NCBI RefSeq assembly: GCF_002163855.1
Contig: NZ_CP019332.1
Span: 99,213 to 163,212, forward strand
Direction of reading: 5' to 3'
DNA from: Winogradskyella sp. PC-19
Lineage (GTDB): Bacteria; Bacteroidota; Bacteroidia; Flavobacteriales; Flavobacteriaceae
DNA length: 64,000 bases
The notes under the pieces were generated by a model. That model saw only the letters and a list, made by a program, of their open reading frames with translations, had not been told where the DNA came from and did not search any database. Numbering within the stretch: the first letter of the stretch is position 1; every line of letters begins with the position of its first letter. Positions 35,929-42,751 of the stretch are shown here, piece by piece. The position numbers and the translations under genes are program-made.

Positions 35929-37058
35929 TGGCATTTGATTTAACCAAAATAGAAAAAAGAGAATCTATAGCGGTAGCTAAAGACAAACCTTCTATTCTCG
36001 AAAAAGAAATAGTAGTTTTTAAAAAACCTTTTTCAAATAAAATTAAAGAAGATTTTTATACAGAATTAAGTGTGTTATTAAAAGCAGGAGTTAACCTTAA
36101 AAACGCGCTAGAATTACTTTTAAACGCACAAAAGCAACAACAAAATAAAGATGTTGTAAAAACGATACTTACAGCAATTATATCCGGAGAGAGTTTATCT
36201 CAATCTGTGAAGAATCTTAAACCTTTTTCAAGGTATGAATACTATTCTTTAAAAATAGGAGAGGAGACAGGTAGGACTGCTGAAATTGCTGAGCAACTTG
36301 GTGATTTCTTCTCAAGAAAAAATGAACAACGTAGACATCTCGTCAATGGTCTGACTTATCCTGCAATAATTTTAATTACAGCTCTATTGGTTGTTGTATT
36401 CATGCTACAATTTGTAGTGCCTATGTTTCAAGATATCTTTAAACAACAAAATGTGGAGTTACCAGGGATTACAAATTTTGTTGTGTCACTCTCTAATGGT
36501 ATACAAGATTATGGTTGGATTATACTAGTTGGATTCTTTGGAATACTTGTTATAGCTAAACTTTTAAAAAATAACATTAGATATTTAAGACTAAAAGACA
36601 AAATACTAAGCAAAATTCCATTTGTTGGTGATTTTATAAAAACTGTATATCTGTCTCAATTTACCCAAGCAGTAGCACTTTTAACCGCATCTAAGGTGCC
36701 AGTTGTAAATAGTATAAAGCTAGTCAAACAAATGATAGCTTATCAGCCCTTAATTCAATCTCTAGAAGTTGTTGAACTAGAACTTTTAAAAGGGAATACA
36801 TTAAGTAAAAGTCTATCTGAACACAAACTCTTTGATGATAAGATGATAGCATTAGTTAAAGTTGCTGAAGAGACAAACCAAACCAAGTTTATATTTAATA
36901 GATTAAATCAACAATACAACACCAAAGTACAACAACGGTCTAAGTTATTATCTACAGTTTTAGAACCATTCATTATACTTGTTGTTGGTGTTTTTGTTGG
37001 GTTTATTTTAGTAGCAATGTATTTACCAATGTTTAGACTAAGTAGTGTTATTGGGTAG
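35928..37058 (+). CDS. gspF: GspF/PilC inner-membrane platform protein
   Basis: 376 aa. Two tandem GspF domains: first with FYTELSVLLKAGVNLKNALELL and IGEETGRTAEIAEQL, second with TQAVALLTASKVPVVNSIKL and LVKVAEETNQTKFIF, and three membrane helices (about 145-167, 193-212, 345-368) ending VAMYLPMF. It translates GspE motion into subunit addition. Last gene of the plus-strand half-operon, followed by integrase-associated genes on the other strand. Confidence 0.93.
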   Translation: MAFDLTKIEKRESIAVAKDKPSILEKEIVVFKKPFSNKIKEDFYTELSVLLKAGVNLKNALELLLNAQKQQQNKDVVKTILTAIISGESLSQSVKNLKPFSRYEYYSLKIGEETGRTAEIAEQLGDFFSRKNEQRRHLVNGLTYPAIILITALLVVVFMLQFVVPMFQDIFKQQNVELPGITNFVVSLSNGIQDYGWIILVGFFGILVIAKLLKNNIRYLRLKDKILSKIPFVGDFIKTVYLSQFTQAVALLTASKVPVVNSIKLVKQMIAYQPLIQSLEVVELELLKGNTLSKSLSEHKLFDDKMIALVKVAEETNQTKFIFNRLNQQYNTKVQQRSKLLSTVLEPFIILVVGVFVGFILVAMYLPMFRLSSVIG

Positions 37059-37095
37059 CAAATTGGTTATTAGTTAAATCAAAAAGTAAATTGTT

Positions 37096-37752
37096 TTATG
37101 TTATCTCAATATTAAAAACATATTGTAATAAGTAGTTATCAGCTTCCTCTTCACGTATTAACAAATCAGTTTGTTGTTGATTAAGACTTTTATGTTTTGC
37201 AACAAAAAAACTTTTGTTGTTGCTGTTGTTAAGACCTCTAAAGTCAAGCTCTTTAATGGTTTTGGTGAACTTGGCGAAGTAAGTTTTTTTATGTTGTTGC
37301 AAACAATTGTGTTGTAATTCAAAAAAAGGAAGTAATTCTGGATAGTAATTGTCTAATGTTCTTGAGTTAGAGTCCTCTTGTAGATATTCTATCATTATTT
37401 TAGTATAGTCAACCCAAGCTAAAAGTTCTTTTGAATAGCTGTCTAATAAAAATTCAAAAGCTTTATCGTTTAGCAAAGCCTTTTGTTGCAACAACAAAAA
37501 AATGTTGTTTTGTAGAATTTTTTCTTTCTCGAGTAACTTTATTTGATATAAATTATTGTCTATATGCCTTATAGAGTCATCTACATTCAGTATAACGATG
37601 CTATCAATAATACGGGTAACTTTTAATCCAGAGTAATTCGTATTCTCTAATTGGTCTAATAGTTGGCTAGGAATAAAAAACAAAAGAGGTTTTCTAATGC
37701 TATTCAACAATTGTTGCATTATCGTATTTGTATCGTTATTGTTTGTAGCCAT
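37096..37752 (-). CDS. Unknown protein co-encoded with the integrase
   Basis: 218 aa, no membrane helix or signal peptide, helical, rich in Gln/Asn/Leu with repeated LLLQQK-type stretches and a HKSLNQQQTDLLIREEEADN C-terminus. Starts 2 bp after the integrase stop on the same strand, so co-transcribed. Could be an excisionase-like or regulatory partner, but it is larger than usual excisionases and no DNA-binding motif stands out. Not recognised. Confidence 0.65.
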   Translation of the reverse strand: MATNNNDTNTIMQQLLNSIRKPLLFFIPSQLLDQLENTNYSGLKVTRIIDSIVILNVDDSIRHIDNNLYQIKLLEKEKILQNNIFLLLQQKALLNDKAFEFLLDSYSKELLAWVDYTKIMIEYLQEDSNSRTLDNYYPELLPFFELQHNCLQQHKKTYFAKFTKTIKELDFRGLNNSNNKSFFVAKHKSLNQQQTDLLIREEEADNYLLQYVFNIEIT

Positions 37753-37754
37753 AT

Positions 37755-39065
37755 TTAATCAAATAATTCAGAATAGTCGGCTGGTAGTTCCGCATCTATG
37801 TTTCGCAGGTATTTTTCTAAAGCATCCATAGTGATATGACCAGTAATCTGCATCAATTTACTTTTGGCCTCGTTAGGAGTCATACTTTTGACTAACTTTC
37901 TATAAAGTTTTGTGATAAAAGTATGTCTAAAACTATACAATCCGTAATTATTATCAAATCCAAAGTAATCCTTGACTTTTTCTTTATATTTTTTACTAAA
38001 ATAATCTCTTCTATTCGTCAGTTTGATATCCCAATAACCTCCAATTTTATTTGGAGTAAATAACAACTGGTTTTTATCTAGCTTCGATATGTCGGGTAGC
38101 TCTTTAAATAGAATATCTGGGATTAATTTTGTTTTTAGAGTTTTGTTTTTTGCTTTAACTGTTAATGTTTTTTGATTAAAATTTATATCGCCAATTGTTA
38201 GCCTGCATATTTCAATAGGTCTTAAAAAACCATATGAAATAAATTTTATAAACAACAACAATACTTTATCCTTTTGTTGTAAGTGCTCAAAAATTTCCTT
38301 TTGCTCTTTTTCAGTATATGATTTGTTTCTTGTTGGTTTTGTTTTGATAATATTTATTGAGCTAATAAAATTATCATCTACAATATCATTATCCTTGAGT
38401 GTTTGGAATATACTAGATAAGACAGCTCTATTATTGTTTCTATTTCTTGCTGAGGTATTAAATTGAACATTATTTAAGTACTCAACAACAATTTTTCTAT
38501 CAATTTGATTAATTGTTGCAATACTTTTTTTGTTCTCGCTAAGCCATTCCTTAAAATTACTTAGCCGATTTTTATAATCAGCAAATGTTTTCTCTGCAAC
38601 AATATTATATTTTAGTTTAAGTGCCTTTTCAAATGCTTCAGAATAAGTTATAATACTATTATCAATAGAAGTAACTGTTTTCTTTTTTTTTGTTTTTCTA
38701 TTAGTATTCTCTGACACATCAGGATTAGAATTTTTTAATCTTTTCTTATATAATTCAATATTATTTGAAAATGGATTAAAACCTTCTTGCAATAATTTGA
38801 TTAATCTTTTTTTGTAAAGATTAAGTAGTGTATATCGTTCTTCTTTTGTTTTATAGCGGTTAGCTTTCCCATAAATGTTCTTAACCCGTTTTAACTTTCC
38901 AGTTTCAGGATGACGATAAGAGAAATACACATACCAACGCTTAGATAAATCTCCATTAGCATCAAAAATTTTTGGTGTAGAAAAAAGTGGTTTGTGTTCC
39001 AAATTGTGTTCTAAATCGTGTTCATTTAAAACATCTAAGGTAATTAATTCAAAAATATTGTACAT
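37755..39065 (-). CDS. Tyrosine recombinase (island integrase)
   Basis: 436 aa. N-terminal arm-binding part opens with the repeated ...EHDLEHNLEHK... peptide; a SAM-like core-binding domain at about 140-245 (YSEAFEKALKLKYNIVAEKT); catalytic domain about 250-430 with Arg in GFLRPIEICRL, SFRHTF (His-x-x region), a TGHITMDALEKYLRN block with the His and Tyr nucleophile. Lies 53 bp from the tRNA-Met 3' end. It should integrate and excise the island at the tRNA. Its ATG directly follows the T run of the tRNA terminator. Confidence 0.94.
   Translation of the reverse strand: MYNIFELITLDVLNEHDLEHNLEHKPLFSTPKIFDANGDLSKRWYVYFSYRHPETGKLKRVKNIYGKANRYKTKEERYTLLNLYKKRLIKLLQEGFNPFSNNIELYKKRLKNSNPDVSENTNRKTKKKKTVTSIDNSIITYSEAFEKALKLKYNIVAEKTFADYKNRLSNFKEWLSENKKSIATINQIDRKIVVEYLNNVQFNTSARNRNNNRAVLSSIFQTLKDNDIVDDNFISSINIIKTKPTRNKSYTEKEQKEIFEHLQQKDKVLLLFIKFISYGFLRPIEICRLTIGDINFNQKTLTVKAKNKTLKTKLIPDILFKELPDISKLDKNQLLFTPNKIGGYWDIKLTNRRDYFSKKYKEKVKDYFGFDNNYGLYSFRHTFITKLYRKLVKSMTPNEAKSKLMQITGHITMDALEKYLRNIDAELPADYSELFD
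38994..39023 (+). other. Candidate integrase arm sites, right end, inside the integrase gene
   Basis: gtgttc at 38994, 39006 and 39018, exactly 12 bp apart (GTGTTCYAAATY unit), 94 bp from the att repeat. On the minus strand this codes the EHDLEHNLEHK peptide of the integrase. The opposite end of the island has the same 12-bp triplet at 4195-4224. Confidence 0.6.
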
Positions 39066-39092
39066 AAAAAAAGGTTTAGTGTGAACTAAACC
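39066..39092 (-). terminator. New tRNA-Met terminator supplied by the island
   Basis: GGTTTAGT-gtga-ACTAAACC, with seven T on the minus strand that end directly at the integrase start codon. It replaces the original terminator left at 4055-4077. Read-through would produce integrase mRNA. Confidence 0.8.
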
Positions 39093-39116
39093 TTTTGTTT
39101 ATAACATATTTTAAAA

Positions 39117-39160
39117 AGTAGCGAGAACGAGATTTGAACTCGTGACCTCCGGGTTATGAA
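39117..39160 (-). repeat. Proximal attachment site within tRNA-Met
   Basis: 44 bp identical to 4090-4133, spanning the anticodon loop to the tRNA 3' end plus one base. Crossover took place somewhere within it, at the tRNA-anticodon-loop-to-3'-end sublocation used by many tyrosine integrases. Confidence 0.93.
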
Positions 39161-39192
39161 TCCGACGCTCTAACCAACTGAGCTACCTCGCC
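39119..39192 (-). tRNA. tRNA-Met (CAT)
   Basis: 74 nt, no encoded CCA. Acceptor strands GGCGAGG and TCTCGCT (two G.U pairs), D arm AGCTCAGTTGGTTAGAGC, anticodon loop TTCATAA, T arm GAGTTCAAATCTC. Elongator-like rather than initiator, since the first pair is G1.U72 and not the unpaired C1-A72. CAT could also be a lysidine-modified Ile tRNA, but the body reads as Met. The gene stays functional because the island restores its 3' half. Confidence 0.9.
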
Positions 39193-39342
39193 GTAAATTT
39201 TTATGCAAAAGCTAATCTTAAGCGGCTGCAAATATAAAAACAAATTCTTCTACAGCAAACATTACTTTCCAAAAAAATAAATTTAGTTTAATGTTTTAAT
39301 CTCCACTAATATTATATATATTGAGCAAATAATTATTTATTT

Positions 39343-39735
39343 ATGGACGACAAAGTTAAGTACGAATTAGAATTTCCTATACACGCATCACCAGCTATGT
39401 TATACACACATATATCTACACCATCTGGTTTGTCAGAGTGGTACGCAGATAATGTTAATAGTAGAGGAGAGTTGTTTACTTTTATTTGGGATGGCAGCGA
39501 AGAACAAGCTAAACTTCTCAATAAAAAAAGCAACGAGCGTGTAAAATTTCGTTGGCTAGAAGATGAAGAAGAAGGATTTTCATGTTATTTCGAAATTCGT
39601 ATTCAAGTCGATGAAATTACAAAAGATGTATCTTTAATGGTAACAGATTTTGCAGATGAAGACGAAGTTGAAGAATCTAAAATGCTTTGGGAGAATATGA
39701 TAGGTAGTCTTAAGCAAGTTTTAGGCTCGGCCTAA
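39343..39735 (+). CDS. START-like (SRPBCC) domain protein
   Basis: 130 aa, single SRPBCC/START-like domain: YELEFPIHASPAMLYTHIST, GLSEWYADNV, FTFIWDGSEEQAKL, VKFRWLEDEE, and a C-terminal helix ESKMLWENMIGSLKQVLGSA. Small ligand-binding fold of unknown ligand; a widely kept single-domain protein in Flavobacteriia. Marks the return to host chromosome beyond the island. Confidence 0.85.
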   Translation: MDDKVKYELEFPIHASPAMLYTHISTPSGLSEWYADNVNSRGELFTFIWDGSEEQAKLLNKKSNERVKFRWLEDEEEGFSCYFEIRIQVDEITKDVSLMVTDFADEDEVEESKMLWENMIGSLKQVLGSA

Positions 39736-39755
39736 ATTTTATGACTTACAAATAG

Positions 39756-39763
39756 TATCTTTG
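39756..39763 (+). promoter_or_regulatory. Bacteroidetes -7 box (TATCTTTG)
   Basis: Matches TAnnTTTG 26 bp before the aminotransferase start. A small hairpin (CCCG...CGGG then seven T, about 39765-39789) lies between it and the ATG, which might attenuate or simply end the upstream transcript. Confidence 0.5.
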
Positions 39764-39789
39764 TCCCGTATTTATTTCGGGATTTTTTT

Positions 39790-40641
39790 ATGGTAAATTT
39801 TAACGGCAAATTATTAAATAATTCAGAGGCTAAAATAGATATCTCTAATCGAGGCTATAAGTATGGTGATGCTCTTTTTGAAACCATCAGAGTTGTAAGC
39901 GGAAAAGTTTTATTTCTTGAAGACCACTATTTTAGATTAATGGCATCTATGCGCATCATGCGTATGGATATACCTATGAATTTTACAATGGAATTTTTTG
40001 AAGAAGAAATCATAAAAACTGTAAAAGCTAACGAATTTTCTGGAAATTCAGCTAGAGTTAGACTTAACGTAGATAGAGGTGAAGGTGGAAAATACATACC
40101 TAATCAAAACGCAAATGTCAATTTTAATATAGTTGCCGAAACTTTAAATAACCCTTTTTACCAGACCAATAATTTCAAAGATTACATTGTAGACTTATAT
40201 AAAGATTTTTATGTAGCACCTGGACTACTTTCTGGTCTAAAGTCAAATAATAAAGCAATACAAGTAATTGGTAGTATTTACGCTAAAGAAAATGGATGGA
40301 ATAACTGTTTGGTTTTAAATACTAACAAAAGTATTATAGAGGCTTTAAATGGAAATTTATTTTTGGTTAAGGGCGAAAATATTAAAACGCCACCATTAGA
40401 AGATGGATGTCTCAAAGGCGTAATGCGTAAGCAAATTTTGAGCTTACTTCAAAATAATCCAAATTATAATATCGAAGAAGCTTCAATTTCTCCTTTTGAA
40501 CTCCAGAAAGCAGATGAATTATTTATTACAAATACGATTGTAGGTATACAGTCTATTGGTCAATACCGTAAAAAGAAATATAATAATACAGTAGCTGAAG
40601 ATATTTTAAAAAGTCTAAATGTAAAATTAAGATTGGGCTAG
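39790..40641 (+). CDS. Class IV aminotransferase (PabC/IlvE/DAAT type)
   Basis: 283 aa. Fold type IV PLP enzyme: NRGYKYGDALFETIRVVSGK at the start, RVRLNVDRGEGGKY, the PLP lysine in GLKSNNKAIQVI (near 155), ALNGNLFLVKG and DELFITNTIVGIQSIGQY. Could be 4-amino-4-deoxychorismate lyase or a branched-chain/D-amino acid transaminase; the Y-x-F/Y-E-T-I-R block leans to PabC-like, not certain. Transcribed after the START-like gene. Confidence 0.88.
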   Translation: MVNFNGKLLNNSEAKIDISNRGYKYGDALFETIRVVSGKVLFLEDHYFRLMASMRIMRMDIPMNFTMEFFEEEIIKTVKANEFSGNSARVRLNVDRGEGGKYIPNQNANVNFNIVAETLNNPFYQTNNFKDYIVDLYKDFYVAPGLLSGLKSNNKAIQVIGSIYAKENGWNNCLVLNTNKSIIEALNGNLFLVKGENIKTPPLEDGCLKGVMRKQILSLLQNNPNYNIEEASISPFELQKADELFITNTIVGIQSIGQYRKKKYNNTVAEDILKSLNVKLRLG

Positions 40642-41192
40642 TTGTAGCTAGGATTTTCAGGTGCATTTGACCAAATGGAATATTCCCCACCCATTTCTAG
40701 CATTTTTTCTTTCCAAAATTCATTACAACACTTAGATATGAGTTTGTTATTGTAAGTGTTTTTTGAAACTACCCAAGCACGGGAATCTAATTCATCGTTG
40801 AGTTGCTTTTCTTCCCAACCAGAATATCCAAGGAAAAACTTAATATCCTCACATGTTATTTTTCGAGTATTGATAAGCTCTAATACGGTGCCAAAATCGC
40901 CACCCCAAAAAATACCTTGAGAAATTTCTATGCTATTTGGTATTAAATCTGGTGATTTGTGTATAAAATAAAGATTATCCTGTTCTACAGGACCACCATT
41001 ATATACAGGGAATTCAGACTCTGTACCTTCAATTATATCTTTGAGATTATAATCTAATTTTTTGTTTAATATAAAACCTACGGAACCCAAATCGTTATGG
41101 TCCGCCAAAAGTACGACAGCTCTATTGAAAGATAAATCTCCAATAATAGATGGTTCTGCAATTAATAAACTTCCTTTTTCTGGCTTTTTCAC
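40638..41192 (-). CDS. YqgE/AlgH family protein
   Basis: 184 aa from a GTG start. KGSLLIAEPSIIGDLSFNRAVVLL, GSVGFILNK, VYNGGPVEQDNLYFIH and FLGYSGWEEKQLNDELDSRAW are the family hallmarks. Cytoplasmic single-domain protein of unclear role conserved across Bacteroidota. Stop overlaps the convergent aminotransferase stop by 4 bp. Confidence 0.92.
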   Translation of the reverse strand: MKKPEKGSLLIAEPSIIGDLSFNRAVVLLADHNDLGSVGFILNKKLDYNLKDIIEGTESEFPVYNGGPVEQDNLYFIHKSPDLIPNSIEISQGIFWGGDFGTVLELINTRKITCEDIKFFLGYSGWEEKQLNDELDSRAWVVSKNTYNNKLISKCCNEFWKEKMLEMGGEYSIWSNAPENPSYN

Positions 41193-41278
41193 GGTTGGTT
41201 TCGTAGTTATACTATACTAAAAATAGCGATATTTTTTTTATAAGCAATTAATTATATATCAAATTTATGCAAACAAAA

Positions 41279-41301
41279 AAGCCTACTTAAAAAAGTAGGC
41301 T
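41279..41301 (-). terminator. Terminator of the HU gene
   Basis: AAGCCTACTT/AAGTAGGCTT stem (about 9 bp) with a T run on the minus strand, 24 bp past the HU stop. Confidence 0.85.
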
Positions 41302-41324
41302 TTAATATCGTAAACAAATTAAGC

Positions 41325-41597
41325 TTAGTTTACAGCATCACTTAAGTCAGAACCTGCCTTAAATTTTACTACATTTTTTGCTTTAATTTTTATTGTTTTT
41401 CCTGTTTGTGGATTTCTTCCGTCTCTTGCAGCTCTACGAGTAACTGACCAAGAACCAAAACCTACTAAAGATACGCGGTTACCTTTTTGTAAAGATCCTT
41501 CGATATCGATTAATAATCCGTCTAATGCTTTCTTAGCTGCAGCTTTTGTGATACCTGCATTTTCAGCCATGTTGTTAACTAAATCTGTTTTGTTCAT
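41325..41597 (-). CDS. HU family DNA-binding protein
   Basis: 90 aa, full length. MNKTDLVNNMAENAGITKAA, VSLVGFGSWSVTRRAARDGR and NPQTGKTIKIKAKNVVKFKAG match HU/IHF, including the DNA-binding arm (RNPQTGKTI). Nucleoid protein; single gene with its own terminator. The A/T-rich region upstream probably holds a strong promoter. Confidence 0.96.
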   Translation of the reverse strand: MNKTDLVNNMAENAGITKAAAKKALDGLLIDIEGSLQKGNRVSLVGFGSWSVTRRAARDGRNPQTGKTIKIKAKNVVKFKAGSDLSDAVN

Positions 41598-41791
41598 AAA
41601 ATGTTAAATTTAAATTATTAAATGTTTGGATTCTAACATAAATGTTAAAACCAATAACAAATTTATACGTATAATCCACTCATGCAAGGAAAACCCTAGT
41701 AAATACGCGGTTTTGTTGATAACTCGACCGATTTGTTAATAAAGGTGTGCATTTTATCGATGTTTTCTCGAATCCTAATGAGAATAAGGGT

Positions 41792-42751
41792 TTAGAGCAT
41801 TTTTGCATTTTTATTAAATTCAAAACCATTTAATAATGATTTTGCATCCATTTTTCGCTTATTAGGTAGTTGTAATTCTTTGATATTAATGAATCCATTT
41901 TTACAGGCTACTTTTATTTCATTATCAGAAATTTTTATTGTGCCATTTTCATAATTGTGCAATTCTTCAATCTTTGAAACACCATAAACTTTTACAGAAA
42001 TTTTTTCGTCTTCCGCATTGTTCAAATAACACCATGCAGTAGGAAAAGGATTTAATCCTCGAATCTTATTATATATAAGGTCTAAATTCTGATTCCAGTC
42101 AATTTTACAATTATCTCGATTTAGTTTATAAGCTGTTTTTAAATCTTCACTTTTTGGTTGTATTGTTGTTTCAACCTTATCGTTTTCGATAAGTCTAACT
42201 GTTTTAATAACTAAATCGCTTCCTATATCCATTAATTTATCATGAAGTTTACCCACAGTTGCATCTTTAGCTACATCTGTTTCTTTTTTCATTATAATTG
42301 CACCAGTATCTATTTTCTCATCGATAAAGAATGTTGTAACACCAGTTTTTTCTTCACCATTAATAATAGCCCAATGTATTGGTGCAGCTCCACGATAGTT
42401 TGGTAGAAGTGAAGCATGTAAATTAAAGGTGCCGTATTCTGGCATATCCCAAACTACTTTTGGTAACATTCTAAAAGCAACTATTATTTGAAGATTTGCT
42501 TTTAATGAAGTTAATTCTTCAATAAACTCTTCAGATTTAAGATTTGTAGGTTGCATGATTTTCAAATCGTTTGCTAATGCAAATTCTTTAACTGCAGATG
42601 ATTTTAGTTTTCTGCCACGACCTGCAGGTCTATCAGGTGCAGTTATAACACTAACAACATTATAATTATGGTCTAATAGATTTTTTAAAGTCGCGACAGC
42701 AAAATCTGGCGTTCCCATAAAAACAATTCTTAAATCTCTCTTTTTTGTCAT
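41792..42751 (-). CDS. fmt: Methionyl-tRNA formyltransferase
   Basis: 319 aa. Formyltransferase core: IVFMGTPDFAVATL, APDRPAGRGRKLK, catalytic Asn-His in TFNLHASLLPNYRGAAPIHW and the Asp in DTGAIIMKKE, then the C-terminal OB-like tRNA-binding domain (CKIDWNQNLDLIYNKIRGLN). Formylates initiator Met-tRNA for translation start. Its ATG overlaps the recQ stop region by 4 bp, so the two are coupled. Confidence 0.96.
   Translation of the reverse strand: MTKKRDLRIVFMGTPDFAVATLKNLLDHNYNVVSVITAPDRPAGRGRKLKSSAVKEFALANDLKIMQPTNLKSEEFIEELTSLKANLQIIVAFRMLPKVVWDMPEYGTFNLHASLLPNYRGAAPIHWAIINGEEKTGVTTFFIDEKIDTGAIIMKKETDVAKDATVGKLHDKLMDIGSDLVIKTVRLIENDKVETTIQPKSEDLKTAYKLNRDNCKIDWNQNLDLIYNKIRGLNPFPTAWCYLNNAEDEKISVKVYGVSKIEELHNYENGTIKISDNEIKVACKNGFINIKELQLPNKRKMDAKSLLNGFEFNKNAKML

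Larger units (their letters stand above)
4090..39160. mobile_element. 35-kb integrative genomic island in tRNA-Met
   Basis: Bounded by 44-bp direct repeats of the tRNA-Met 3' half, with a tyrosine integrase (37755-39065) directly next to the intact tRNA. The repeat-to-repeat distance is 35,027 bp. RTGTTC triplets at 12-bp spacing lie just inside both ends. Cargo: a DUF4407/transglutaminase-like/nuclease operon, a two-component system, and a complete T2SS/T4P-like machine around two Rhs proteins. No relaxase, conjugation or phage structural genes are seen, so autonomous conjugation is not supported; it looks like an integrative element needing help to move. An IS (31668-32933) is nested inside it. 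Confidence 0.9.

Noticed and set aside
16055-37058. Machine as a retractile type IV pilus for twitching
   Set aside because: No PilT-type retraction ATPase and a GspI/J/K-like minor set, so a secretion pseudopilus is more likely, though not excluded as a pilus.
4090-39160. Island as an integrative conjugative element or prophage
   Set aside because: No relaxase, VirB4/TraG, coupling protein, capsid, terminase or lysis genes are visible; secretion genes are T2SS/T4P type.
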